Of a stretch of DNA of 64,000 nucleotides, positions 22,718 to 37,461 are shown one piece after another. How positions within the stretch are numbered: position 1 is the stretch's first letter; each line of letters opens with the position of its first letter. The notes under the pieces were generated by a model. The model searched no databases, had not been told where the DNA came from, and saw only the letters and a list, made by a program, of their open reading frames with translations. A program made the translations under genes and the position numbers. This stretch comes from Mermis nigrescens (lineage: Eukaryota; Nematoda; Enoplea; Mermithida; Mermithidae): contig JAVLUZ010000273.1 in assembly GCA_036768485.1 (NCBI GenBank), forward strand, positions 4,321,391 through 4,385,390, read 5' to 3'.

Positions 22718-25700
22718 TCATGGTAGCGCGTTAGCGCGTACTCATAAAATACTTGGCCTTCTTTTTTCTTATATGTTTATTACAGCGAGGTGCGAATTTT
22801 ATGTCTACCCCCTACAGCAACGACTTGGATACTTCTGTATTGTGCGGTTTTTTAAAAAGATAGATAATAAAAAATTCGATGTTAGCTTTTTTTGATTTTT
22901 TTACACTTTTACCAGTTGTGTAACGAGCATGTAAAGGGTTACTGTACCGTTATAACATAGTTTTTTTTAAATTTGGTCCGTCATACGACTTTGCTAGCTC
23001 AGTTTTACATTCTGTTCAGTCTGATTTTTTTAATGTAGACAATTGAGTAAGCTTTAAACATTTTTTGAATCTTTTTTAAAGACATATTTCCGGAAGGGGT
23101 AGTGTAAAGAGTGTAAAGAATCTGAGGGTGAAAAATACATTTTGGCCTCTTTTTTTGTCTGCCAACAACTCCGGATATGAGTTCCGAGAAATTCTTTCCG
23201 GCAAAGATGTACTCCGGCTCAAGGGCTACTTTGACTTTCAAGCAAACTTTTGTACACTCAATACGGAGTTAGATCCAGGGGTTTAAACTTTACACTCTAG
23301 TGGATGGTGTAAAAAACAGACTGCCAACTTTTTTCGCTCATTAGACGGGATAAATTAAATAAAACAGAAATAAAGTACCTTCTAATAGCTACACGTCGCA
23401 GTAAACCGCTTTAAAAAAACGCAATATTCAGTCATAAATGGGGGTGTAAAGTTCGAAATCGGGGGTGTGAAATGGGCAAAAAAACACGTTTTTTCCCTAT
23501 TTTGATCGGTAAATATCTCAAATATTTTGCGGAACGAAAGTTTTCCACGTATAAACGTACTAAAATTCAAAGGTTACAAACTGGCCCAAACCGAATTCCT
23601 TTGCACTCAATGGGAAGTTAGGTTTAGATTTTTAAAGTTTATAATGCGGTGGATGGTGAAAAATACGTTTTTGTCCGTTTTTTTGTTCGTCACTTTCTCC
23701 GTTGAGAAGTCGGCATTGGTCGAATAGAATAAAAATAAAGTACTTTCTAATATAAATACTGAGGTGCTCTATGTCTACATAATCGACACAGGAACGACTA
23801 GGTATTTATGTACCTTCGGGGATTACTTAAGTACTTACTCTGCTCTCAGCGCTGGTCAGGTTTCTTGAAGCACGAATTTCGGCTCTCAACCCAACGACCC
23901 TCAATTGCTACGGCCTCGATCTCCTTGGTCCTAATATTGCAGGTCGCGCTTTTCGCGGAGAATCTTGCCAGCTACGCCCTAAGACCTAACTCTAAGTACC
24001 TACATGACCCCGGTATGCTCGCAAGGTCAGTTGACCTATCTCAAACCCTAACAAATCTCAAGTGGGTACTTTAACTTGTTTTCTAGTCAAAAGCTCTTTC
24101 AGAAAAGGTTTTGGTTCCTAATAGCACTATGAACAATGATTCCAACAACAGCGAGCTCTAAGCTGGACAGTCATCGTGGATAACAATTAGATAGTAAATT
24201 TTATCGAATTTTTGGTAAAAAATTAGATAAATAAAATTTAAAGAGAAAGATAGACAATATTGAAAATATTCACCTATAAATACACAGGCGGAATAATAAT
24301 CGTCGACGGGGCCCAGATCCGGTTTACCCTCGATGTATAATATCACTGGATAAACAATGCCAATTAACTACGTAATGTACAATCGACCTAGTGTCGAGAG
24401 ACAACAGCACAGACTACTCTAACAATACGTCTTACAACAAGAGGCCTCATAATGGCTTACAGTAACACGAGAAAGGAAAAGTATTTTAGACGTGAAATAC
24501 GATATCCTTTAGACAAATGTCATATGACAAGTTATGTACACAATTAAGACAAATATTGATACAACTGATCATAACGCATTCTTAACCTCGTACCGTACAA
24601 GTACCTCCTAAGTTTTTATAATAAGAAAGATGAGAATGATATCGAGTCCGCAGGCAACTCGTCGTTAGACGGATATTTGTTTTGTTAAGGGGTTCTACTC
24701 GTACGTCGGTGGTTGTGGCATCGATCATAAATTGAGTCAACAAACGTTTCGCTATCGCCACGGCAAATGTTCATAAATACTGTACCGAACGATACAGTAA
24801 ACAGTAATTGTTCTAACAACAATTCGTACCGTGTTTCTACCGCAGTTACACTAATGGGTACACATAACAGCAGATTGCGTGTGTTAATATCAATATTTAG
24901 CTTTTTAGGAAGTGTAAAGTCAAAAATTGGGTGTGTTAAACGTGTTTCTGTCTTGTTTTTTTCTGCTTACTTCTCCGGTTATGAGTCTGAACTTAATCTC
25001 AAGTTTAAAAGTGTACCAGAAATCGAACGTAATACGCCAGTTCAGCGCATTTGTTTACACTTGACAGTGGTGTAAAGTGGTTTACATCTAATACTTATTT
25101 GTCTTTGGGCCTTTGGGAACACTACCTTTTTTCATAAATGTTGATCGTAATATCAGACTAATATCAGAATTAAGAATCCGATTAAAATCTTCTTCACACT
25201 CTGTGGTTGTGTAAAGTTTACACTGCAAATTAACTTTAGTTCTAGAGCCTTGCGGAAGCTTAATTTTTTCAAAATGTTATACGTAATGTCAGAATTACGA
25301 ATCTGACTTAGTTTTCGTTACACCCAGTAGTTGTGTAATGTTTGCACTAATCATTTATCGTTAATGTGTAGTTTACACTACAAATTTATTCTACTTACAG
25401 AGCGTTGCGAAACGTGAACTTTTTCCAAATATGTTCCGTAAGGTCAGAATTATGAATCTGACTGTATGTTTTCTTTTCACCCAGTAGTTATGTAAAGTTT
25501 ACACTGAAAATTAAATTTTGTTTCAGAGCGTTGCATAATCTTATTTTTTTCAAAATGTTCCATGTTATGTCAGAATTACGGATCTGAGCGTAAATATTCT
25601 TTACACCCAATAATTGCGTAAAGTTTATGCTGAAAACCTTTTGATCTGTGTAAATAAGGTTTGTCTCGTTTAAAAAAGTTAATGCTGATGTTCAGAAAAA

Positions 25701-26350
25701 TATTGTTTCCTGCGTTTTTGGACTGCTGTCATTATTGTGGTATGTTACCGTATGTGTTTACTGACTGATTTACTCAAATCGTGCTAATTAAAAGTAGGGT
25801 ACTAGCAAAGAAAAATGCTCCGATGGAACAAAAAAGACGAATTTACTTGGGATTGTGGATTATTGAAGATGTGAAAGGAGGAGACTAGGAAAAAGCTATC
25901 TATGTATATGCCTAATGTCGCACAATCTGCTGAAGTGTAACCCTTAAATAATTTTCAATGCTTCATATATGAGTGTATAAACATAATCTAAAATGTTTAC
26001 TTTTTGTAAATTGCTTGCAAGTTGTAACGCTGGCTTGCTTCGTATCGTGATTGATAGAAAACTAACTGCAATTGTATTGAGAGGTGTTTTATTTTGTTAT
26101 GACGAGTATTACAGCAAGCAAACCTGGCGTCATTTGATTAGAGCACACAGTCGCTGCGGGCATGCAATTGTACTTATATTTAGTCTGTTTCATGTAAGCT
26201 TACGCGTTTCCTGCTGCTTTAAACCAACAATTTCTCTGATTGTCTTGTATGCGTTGATGTTTACTTTTTCATCCTATTGGCTTGCAAAGTCTCCTAATTT
26301 ATTCCATCTAATTTTCCATAGCTAACTTGCTGATTTTTCAATCGTTTTTT
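22718..26350 (+). mobile_element. Helitron-like composite C3, 3' end lost
   Basis: The 5' end is A|TCATGGTAGCGCGTTAGCGCG. The central GTGTAAAGTTTACAC-type array is at about 25070-25640 and the start of the terminal inverted unit is at 25802. The right arm with hairpin and CTAG is missing; similarity fades near 26350, just before a TA-flanked MITE. It is interrupted by a 1.1-kb insertion at 23752-24850. Confidence 0.55.
23752..24850. mobile_element. 1.1-kb insertion in composite C3, TSD CTAAT
   Basis: Comparison with other composite copies shows extra DNA flanked by CTAAT at 23747-23751 and 24851-24855. On the minus strand the insert starts TGTAACTG. A 5-bp duplication and a TGT start would suit a solo LTR, but the other end (…TTTAT) does not give the expected CA. 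No coding sequence is recognised. Confidence 0.45.
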
Positions 26351-26386
26351 TATTTCAATAGTTTATTTCAATCTATACAGCTTTTA

Positions 26387-26552
26387 TAGTCTGTTTCACA
26401 CAACTTCGGTCATAAATTTTAAAACCATCTCCGACAATAAGCTGACATATTGCGATTATAGCATTGATCTGATATATAATTATCGTAACCCTCGGCTAAC
26501 TGTCGATGAAAATTCTCAGAATTTATGCACAAAGTTATGTGAAACAGACTAT
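26387..26552. mobile_element. TA-flanked MITE, AGTCTGTTTCACATAACTT family
   Basis: The left end TAGTCTGTTTCACACAACTT and right end AAGTTATGTGAAACAGACTA are inverted repeats flanked by TA. Sister copies are at 27069-27232 and 38938-39104. Size (about 165 bp) and TA target suggest a Tc1/mariner-related MITE. Confidence 0.7.
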
Positions 26553-26765
26553 AAATGCTTGACTGTGTCGTCATGCAGCCAAGAGTAAACCGTGTATACT
26601 TCAGCTAACGGTTTAAGCCAGAATTAACATGAATCTTGTATATACTCGTATCTCAGGGTAGTGTTAGACTTTAGCTTTTATAAATTACGCAAACGTTTGT
26701 ACCTATGTTCTGTCATAATGAATAGGTCAATTCTGAATTCAAATGTTTTCTTCGTATATTAGCTT

Positions 26766-27307
26766 CAGTGGCATAGTTGTAGGGGGAACGGAACAGGCCC
26801 CCTAAAATTTTAGAAGTAAGAGTATTTTTACAAGCGTCCCCTAAAAGAAAAAATAGGCAATTCTTAAAGCTTATCTGGAAGACCGTTTGAATAGATTTTA
26901 GCACACTTTTGAACTAATAAGCTCAAAATTTTCATGCGCTTTGTGCCTATCTATTCATATTTTTTTAATATAATAAAAATAAAGTTAGATTTTTTAAATT
27001 TTTTATTGCGTAGATCTATCTCATTGTGAGAAGTTCAAAAACATTATTATTTTGCCCATCTACGACTATAGTCTGTTTCACATAACTTCGTGCAAAAATT
27101 CTAAGAATTTTCAACGACATTAAGCCAAGGGTTACGATAATCATATATCAATGCTATAATCGCAATCTGTCAGCTTAGTGTCGGAGATAGTTTTAAATAA
27201 AATTTATGACCAAAGTTGAGTGAAACAGACTTTAATTGTTGAGATATTCGACTTCAAAATTTTCGTCCCCCTGTCCCCCTGAATATAGAAGACCAGCTAC
27301 GCCACTG
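26766..27307. mobile_element. hAT-type MITE carrying a nested TA-MITE
   Basis: The termini are CAGTGGCATAG at left and CTACGCCACTG at right, flanked by ATTAGCTT and ATTGGCTA, a probable degraded 8-bp duplication. The left half (through 26930) resembles 63800-63965. A TA-flanked MITE is nested at 27069-27232. Confidence 0.5.
27069..27232. mobile_element. TA-flanked MITE, AGTCTGTTTCACATAACTT family, nested copy
   Basis: This second copy runs from ATAGTCTGTTTCACATAACTT to AAAGTTGAGTGAAACAGACTT. Its interior is in the opposite orientation to the 26387 copy. Confidence 0.65.
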
Positions 27308-28342
27308 ATTGGCTAAAAAATCGCATTATACAATCTTACGTAAACCTTTATGAGTTAGTGAAAATTCTATATCTGACAACAGTCCTTGATTTCATTCCTG
27401 TTTCACATAATTCAGCGATTTTTGGAAATAAGTACGGACGGCTTACGGACGAATCAATTCACTGTAATCACCGAAGTTTTCGTCACGGTAGCTGAAAATG
27501 ACTAAGTAGAAGCCGCAGGTTATTGTGCAATATCAATTATATTATACGGTTCTAGCGGCATCGAAGAACTTAGAACAATACTAATGAGCCTTGAAGAACC
27601 AAGATTTAGTGAATGATTGAAATACGAGGGTGTCCCATAAGTCCTTGGGTTTTTGAGAAAGACAATTGCTAGATGCCAACAAGCATTGTATTTTTCAGTA
27701 TAGTCATCACTAGAACTTTAAGCTAGCGCCTCCTACACATTTTCACACCAGTCAACCTAAATATTACAGGTTGAAGATTTAACCACACATGCAAATCTTT
27801 TTTCTCAGAATTACAACTTTAAATTTTAGAGCATATTAAAGCAGGTTAAGGTCAGGTCAGGTCTAATGAATAGGGTGGGAGTTCGAACTCCTTAAAGTTT
27901 TACTGAGCTGGGGCAATCTAATCAACTTTTGCTGTGAGAACTGGAGCATTGCCAAACAACGAAAGGAAGCCGTTAGTCAACTTTTCTTGTATATTTTCTG
28001 TAAAGCGCTTGTGCAGTTGGAGTAATGCCTATTGAGTGTTATCGTGATAAGAAATTGACCAGCAGTTGTCCTTTCAAAAATTGTAAGCAAAACTTCCAGC
28101 TGACTTGCTCACCCTTGCTCTCGCTGAGGGTCAAATGCCATCCGCTCTCCGTCGCATGGACTGTTGTTTTTTCTCCGAATCATATCAATAAGTCCAAGAC
28201 TTATCCCCAGTATCGATAAAATTCTCAGTGTCATCTTGAAACTTGTAAAACAGAGCCAAACTTGACTATGCACTTTGCTGATTCTAGTCAAGAGCCAACA
28301 GTTTGGTGATTCAGTGGACACTATAGCCGAAGTTATCTCTAA

Positions 28343-31300
28343 TCATAGGTAGCGCGTTAGCGCGTACCTATAATATACTTGGGTACCCCTAACACCTGTG
28401 CACCCCCCTACAGCTATAACGGGACACTTCTGGAAGGTGCGGTTTTTTTAAAGAAAGATAATAAAAAAATTCGCTGCCTGTGTTTTTTTGTTTTTCTTGA
28501 AACTCAAAACTGACTGTGTAAAGAAGGTGTAAAGTTTTTGTGCAACGTTATAACATAGGACAAATTTTGGGACATTTATAATGCGGCATGTGGACAACTG
28601 AGTATTGATGACTCGAAGAATTGAACAGCATAGGATAATAGAGGGATGAATTCTACAGATGGCACTTTTTTGTTTTTTGAAATTCGCATTAGTTATCGAA
28701 TGGCAGTGTAAAGAGTGCGAAAATCTGGGGGTGAAAAAGTACTTTTCGGTCGATTTTTCAACCTGCTTATGTCTGATACTAACTCCGGTTATGAGTTTTT
28801 TCAAAATGTTTTCTGACAGAAATGTAGAGCGGATCAAGGGCTACATTCTGCATATAAGCAAAGTCTTCTACGCTCTATGGTGAGTTAGATCCTGGGGTTT
28901 AAAGTTTACACTCTAGTGGATGGTGTAAAAACGGATTTTAACTAAGATTTCTCTGCCAAATTTTTCCGCTTATAAGTCAGGGTAAATTGAATACAGCAGT
29001 AATAAAGTGCCTCTCAGGGGCTACACATCGCAGCAAACCGCATTTAAAAAAACGCAATATTGAGTTATTTATGGAGGTGTAAAGTTCGAAATCAGAGGTA
29101 AAAAAATGGGCGAAAAAACACGTTTTTTCCGAATTTTGATTAATAAATCATACCAAATAATTTTTGCAAGAGAATTTTGGCACACAGGAATGTACTAGGA
29201 TTTAAAAGCTACAAATTGTACCAAACCGAATTATCTTTAAACTCAATGGAGAGTTCGGTACGCAATTTTAAAGTTTACAGTGTTCTAAATGATGGAAAAT
29301 ACGTTTTTGTTGCGTTTTTTGTTCGCCACTTTCTCCGTCCAGAAGTCGGGATAAGTCCAATAGAATAAAAATAAAGTGCTTTATATCGGGTGCATGTCAA
29401 AGCAAATTGTCTATACATTAATATTTAGCGAGTGTAAAGTCAAAAATTTGGTGTTTAAAATGCGTTTCTGTCTTGTTTTTTCTGCCTGCTTCTCCGGTTA
29501 TGAGTCAGGGACACGATTATCAAGTCTAGAAATGGACCAGGAATCCAAATTTGATATGCCAGTCTGGCGCATATGTTTACACTCTACAGTGTTGTAAAGT
29601 GGTTTACACCTATTGTTAGTTTGCCCATAGAACATTATGAAGACTTAATTTTTTTCATAAATATTAATCGTAATATCGGAACAATATCAAAATTACGAAT
29701 CTGACCAGAATCTTCTTTACACTAGGTGTTTACATGAAGTTTACACTACATATGTATTTATCTTCGTTTTTGAGCATTCCAGAAACCTAATTTTTTCCTG
29801 GAGTCTAACAATTTTCAAAGAATCAAATGTGAGACGTCACGTAGGCGCGTTTGTTTACTCCAACAGTGATGTAAAGTAGTTTACACTCATTGTTTATTTG
29901 TCCTCAGACCATTGTAGACATGCAATTTTTTCATAAATGTTGATAATAATATCCGAGTAATATCATATTTACAAATCGGAATAAAATCCTCTTTACACTA
30001 GGCGGTTGTGTAAAGTTTACACTGCTAATTAATCTTCGTTCTAGAGCTTTGCGAAAACCTGAATTTTTTGCCGAAATCTGAAAATTTACATGGAATCAAA
30101 TAAGGGACGTCAGCTGGGCGCGTTTGTTTACACTCAACAGTGATGTAAAGTGGTTTATCTTCGTTCATAGAGCTTTGCAAAAACCTAAATTTTTTGCCGA
30201 AATCTGAAAATTTACATGGAATCAAATAAGGGACGTCAGCTGGGCGCGTTTGTTTACACTCAACAGTGATGTAAAGTGGTTTACATCTGTGTCTATTTGT
30301 CATTAAACCGTTATGGAGACGTAATTTTTTCATGAATGTTGATCGTAATATCCGAGTAATATCGAATTTACAGATCCGACTAAAATCTTCTTTACACTCG
30401 TTGCTAGTGTAAAGTTTACACTATATAATAAGCTTCATTCTAGAGCCTCACGGTAACTTATTTTTTCTCTAAAGTCGTAAAATATATATGGAAACAGATG
30501 TGATACGTCTGCTAGGGGCGCATGAAGAGTAGTGTAAAGTGATTAACACCTAATGTTAATTTGTTCTTAGAACATTATAGAGGTTTCATTTCTTAATAAA
30601 TGCTGATCGTTATATCAGAGCAATATCGAAATTATTAATCCCACTAAAATTCTTTACACTCTTGTGTAAAGTTTAAAATGTAAATTAAGTTGAGCTCTAG
30701 AAAGTTTTGGAAGCATATTTCTTTACAGGATGTTCTACGTAACATAAGAATTACTAATCAGAATGTTTGTTTCTTCTACAACTAGTAGCTTTGTAAAGTT
30801 TAAACCATTCAATTATTAGAAGAACCGCACAGTAAATGAAATCTAGTATTGTATTTCCAAATCTTGCTAATTAAAAGTGGGGTACTAGCAAAGAAAAATG
30901 CTCCGATGGAACAAAAAAGGGGAATATACTTGGGTTTGTGAATTATCGAGGATGTAAAAGGAGGGGACTAGGAAAAATCTCCCTATGTTATATGCCAAGA
31001 ATCGCAAAATATGTAAAAAATCAGACTTTCTCTAAACAATGCGAAAAATCGAAGTATGTTCTGCGGCCTTTGAAAAATGTAAAAGTTTAGTAAACAATTG
31101 CTGTAGACATGTGTAAAAGAGTATCTACATAAGGTCTGTTGCACGTCAGCTTCCGTGTTTCCTACTGCTTTTAACCAACAATATCATCGATTGTCATGAA
31201 TGCATCGATATGTACTATTTCATTCAATTCGCTTAGCTACTGCATTGCTAATTCGCTGCTTTTTTCAATCAATTTTTTGGTTTGAATATTGCTTGCACTT

Positions 31301-32222
31301 TGACACTTAGAATGGCTGTATCTGTAGCAGGAGTGCTACTACACGGCTAGAAATGCCTACTTTGAAGTTTAACCCATGACGTTGATGTTCCAGTGTTTCT
31401 CAATATTATTCAATACTTTGCGCAGTTGTGAGCAAGAGCCCGAGTAGTCGATTAGTACTACACACGCGAATCAGAGCGGAAGATCCGGGAAACCGGTGCG
31501 GGTAAAATTTTGCTCACGTAACGGTGGGAGGCGGCGCCCCCGTTACATATTGGAGGTCCCAGAGTTCGTTCTCTGGAGTTGTCTGCGCTTACGCTTTCTC
31601 CTAGAGGGGAAGGAGTGTAGCAGGAGTGCTACTACACGGCTAGAAATGCCTACTTTGAAGTTTAACCCGTGACGTTGATGTTTCATTGTTTCTCAATATT
31701 ATTCAATACTTTGCGCAGTTGTGAGCAAGAGCCCGAGTAGTCGATTAGTACTACACACGCGAAACAGAGCGGAAGATCCGGGAAACCGGTGCGGGTAAGA
31801 TTTTGCTCATGTAATGGTGGGAGGCGGCGCCCCCGTTACATATCTGCTAAGTGACATGCTTAGTAATAATGAAATACGAACAACTTAATTATGATTTGTT
31901 AACAGCATTTCACTTTCAGTCACATTATTAAGCAACTCAAAGTTGAATGAAGTCTGCAAATAGTTGCATTACGTAATATGCTTTTAAGATATTATGTCAA
32001 TCAGAAAAAATTATTTTAAAATAATACGTTTTTTCAGAGACCGCAGAATATACTTCGATTTTTTGCATTGTTTACAGAAAGTCTGATTTTTTACATTATT
32101 TGCGATTCTTGGCATATAACATAGGTAGATTTTTCCTAGTCCCCTCATTTTACATCCTCGATAATTCACAATCCCAAGTATATTCCCCTTTTTTGTTCCA
32201 TCGGAACATTTTTCTTTGCTAG
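28343..32222 (+). mobile_element. Helitron-like composite C4 with TRIM insertion
   Basis: The 5' end is A|TCATAGGTAGCGCG and the 3' end is GCTAG|T at 32219-32222. The body is near-identical to C5 (43857) and, inverted, to C6 (54052). An internal block (about 30030-30280) is tandemly duplicated here and in C6 but single in C5. The terminal inverted unit runs 30889-32222 and is enlarged by a 518-bp retroelement. Confidence 0.65.
31323..31840 (+). mobile_element. TRIM (miniature LTR retrotransposon), TSD TATC
   Basis: Two 225-bp direct repeats (31323-31547 and 31616-31840) start TG and end CA and differ at about seven positions. The 68-bp interior begins with a primer-binding-site-like TGGAGGTCCCAGAGTTCG (31551-31568) and ends with a purine tract AGAGGGGAAGGAG (31603-31615). 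TATC flanks both sides (31319-31322 and 31841-31844). The uninterrupted site is preserved in composite C6 near 51065-51090, which confirms the boundaries. There is no gag or pol, as is typical of TRIMs. Confidence 0.8.
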
Positions 32223-32620
32223 TGATCCTATACCCAAGGTCTAGGCTACCTGGCAATGTTTAATTTACCAACCGCCTTCCACCAGGTTTCTCACGAATTG
32301 AAAAAAGCACTTCCATTGCGGCCCCAGAATGAAGGTCATCTTGGAATCGCTCTCTGTCGGCCTTAGAAAGTGCCACCCAAAATTAACACTGCGAAATCAT
32401 AGGTCATTGTCGTCATAAACATCCAGTAAATTGTGGTGATTTTCGGCTGATTTAATATCTAGTTGTATTTAATAGTGAATAGCACATTGTTTTTCAATAT
32501 GTAAATTTTCTGACGTCATCACAGATTTGAGTTACAAAATAATTAAAATAATTATAAAATAATCACAAATTACAATCAAGTCAAATGCGTCAAATTCGGT
32601 ATACATCCATGATATATGAT

Positions 32621-32793
32621 TGTAGCAGGAGTTACTACACGGCTAGAAATGCCTATTTGAAGTTTAACCGTGACGTTGATGTTCATTGTTTCTCAAATTA
32701 TAGTTTGGCTTGGAGCGAGCAGTAGTCATACACACGCGAATCAGAGAAGACCAAACCGGTGCGGTAATTGCTCACGTAACGGAGGCGGCGTTA
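32621..32793 (+). mobile_element. Degraded solo LTR of the TRIM family
   Basis: It begins TGTAGCAGGAG like the 31323 LTR and follows it to ...CGTAACGGAGGCGGCGTT, but with many small internal deletions (about 170 bp instead of 225). It is flanked by ATGAT on both sides, a likely 5-bp target duplication. Confidence 0.65.
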
Positions 32794-33754
32794 TGATGCC
32801 TAACAAGAAGCAATAGTTAATAGATCATGGAAAGCAACAGGTCTCAAAAAGCTAAGGACTTATAGGACACCCTTCTTAAGCAACAAAAATGCAGCCACCA
32901 TCGATGGCTATGAATCCTGGTAACTCCGTGCAGTCATTCTGCAATTAAATTTGGCATAAATTATTTAAATTTGCTGAATTAAATATCTTTTTTTATGATT
33001 GCGCCAATGCAATTCAAAAAATTACACCACGAAATTGTAGCATCTCTAATTTGGTTTCATCGATAGATAAATTTAATTATCAATCGTAAGCTTCAGCGTT
33101 TTCAAAAAATTTTGATTCGAATGCCACTCGTAAGTTTTTTCGAGGATTGTCGGAACGTACACGCCATGCACAAGTTAGAAGAGTTTGCAAGAAGCCGTGT
33201 CTATGATTTAGCTGTCTGAATTATAGACATAATTTAGCTTTCTGCAGCTCCAAAGGACATTTTTGCTTAAGTAACTCGTAATTTTGTGCGAAACTCAGAC
33301 GGAAGCTTGCTGCTCCTATGCACACCGATCACAAGTTCAACTTTTTTCAAATTTACTTCATCCATGTCCATAGCACAAAAACCAACTGATAAAATTAATT
33401 TCGAGAGTGAAATTATCAATGGCGCATTTCGCTAAACATTTTGTAATTCAAACGGATGTTACTGTTTCAAAGAAAAACTTCATTCTTTTTGCAGTCTGGA
33501 GCCAATATGCTGAAAAAAGCTGCGTGTCTGGATTTTCTAGCTTTCTAGCATGAACGAGTAGGCATGACTTCAAAAAGCTGCCACAACACCAAGAAAACAT
33601 ATTGTATGTAAAAATAAAGATACATACTGTCAGACAACTTGTCTCCAAAAACGCTCGCGGAAGACGGCACTGCCCCAACGCTGATTTATATAATACTGTG
33701 TCAAGTCATTTTCATAAACGATCTTTCACTGACATAATCTTTGATCAGAGCAAG

Positions 33755-35983
<2,229 letters not shown>

Positions 35984-37400
35984 TAAGCTGTGAAATCTGA
36001 TTTGTTGAACATCTGCTTTTTGAGAAGCTGTTCTGCGTGTAACTGATATCTATAGTTTTAGCTCCAATTCGAGAAGTAATTACTGCTCTACGTCACTCGG
36101 GCAACTGACTTTCAGTACGACACAAAATTTTGCTCAAGTTTGATATTTTGATGTTTGGGTAAGTCCAAATCCTAACTCAACTGCTCGACGATTTATCTAA
36201 TATGAAATCTTTTTTCTATATTCAGAGCATCATATGAAATGATTTGTCCTATAGTTGATACTTGTGGATGCATTCTGTCTAAGAAGTGATGGTAGTAAAT
36301 AAGAATTTCCTAATTCTCATACTGTTAGGTGAATTCCGTGTGCTTGCTTCTTTCCGATTTTCATAAGCGAGTTATCTGACGTGAAAGGGATTCAAATATA
36401 AACGGTTTCATAAATGGTATACACAGGAAAATTATTCCGAAATAAAACTCTCCGATTTACTGAAACAAGTCGAAATGAAGCTAGTTTCAATCGAGCTTTG
36501 ACTCTCACTACGCATGTGCGTGGGGGTTTGAGGGTTTACACCCCCTAAAATCTCAAAAACCCCTCGCAAGCATCGATAAACCCCAGATTTGAATTTCCAC
36601 CATGTTTTTTAGGGATTTTTGCCAGTTTTGACTCCCCTCAGAATTTGGCTGCTGCCGCCCGTGGATGACTCTCATCGTATCTATCTATCCTGTTACGGGA
36701 ACCTAAGTCTGGGATTTGTTTCCGTATAATCAGGCCTAAATCTGACTTAGTTCCGATTTGAGCCTAGCTCAAGCCGGTTTCCATATATTCAGATTAATGT
36801 CTTTCTTTAACTACGCCAATGTTGAAATGTACGACATAATTGAGTGTTGTGTACCTATGTTTATTAAGTAGGTAGGTACTCTTCTCCTGTGAGAACTTCC
36901 TAATTCAGGATGCATTGCACCCTCAAAATGCTGAGAGCTAATTCATATGCCGCATCCTTTGAACAAAGTTTTTATTTGTCAGCAAAGTGTCTGGTATAAT
37001 AAAATTAATCAGAATAATAATTTGAAGCTATTAATTAGCAAATTATTTGATTAATTTCTTAATCAAAAATTTTATAATAAAATTTAGTCCTTGAAGACAG
37101 CATTAGCGAACGTAAATTTAATTTAATTTCTTTGGCAAAGTCAATATGCGCAGTAATTCAGTTCATGGAGCTGATATATTTATCAGTAATTGATTGAAAT
37201 TTCGCCGCCTAATCATGCAAATTAGAACACTAGAGTAAAATGAGGATTTCAATAGATTCATTTAGATTCAATTTCACATAAATTTTTAATCATATAATTT
37301 GAAAAAAATTTTTGAAAAATAATTTCTGCAATTCAGGGCAAATTCGTGGTGAACAGACAGGCTTGGATGTTTTCTTCATTGAGTATTTTTTATTACTTAT
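35984..37400. other. Unassigned DNA upstream of gene 2, with a MITE-like fragment
   Basis: It is mostly unassigned AT-rich DNA. About 36515-36658 resembles hAT-type MITEs (GCATGTGCGTGGGGGTTTGAGGG ends, given here by position) and is flanked by TGACTCTCA on both sides. About 36690-36800 resembles the GGTTTCTATAA MITE of 39228. Confidence 0.4.
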
Positions 37401-37411
37401 TCATTATACTT

Positions 37412-37418
37412 TATATTT
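37412..37418 (+). promoter_or_regulatory. Candidate TATA box of gene 2
   Basis: TATATTT lies 44-50 bp upstream of the proposed start at 37462, a spacing similar to that in gene 1. Weak support. An acceptor-like CTTTATAG at 37433-37440 leaves open that the start exon is preceded by an untranslated exon. Confidence 0.2.
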
Positions 37419-37461
37419 TTCACTGCACTACGCTTTATAGACTCGAAAAACACATTTACAT

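Larger units (their letters stand above)
27628..32872. mobile_element. TIR pair GGGTGTCCCATAAGTCCTT flanking 5.2 kb
   Basis: GGGTGTCCCATAAGTCCTT (27628) and AAGGACTTATAGGACACCC (32854-32872) form a near-perfect inverted repeat of a type often found at the ends of Tc1/mariner-like elements. Most of the span is a later composite insertion (C4) plus LTR fragments. The remaining own DNA (about 27650-28342 and 32223-32620) shows no readable transposase. Two independent single ends remain possible. Confidence 0.4.

Noticed and set aside
23808..24074. 88-aa frame in the C3 insertion
   Set aside because: No recognisable domain, and the frame is short for 1.1 kb of DNA; kept only as part of an unassigned insertion.
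28025..28321. Possible decayed mariner transposase between the GGGTGTCCC ends
   Set aside because: No DDD/DDE catalytic motif or typical HDNA.P.H block could be read in any frame.
28448..28883. 129-aa minus-strand and 74-aa plus-strand frames in composite C4
   Set aside because: The equivalent frames in C5 and C6 are broken or shifted, so there is no sign of selection on a protein.
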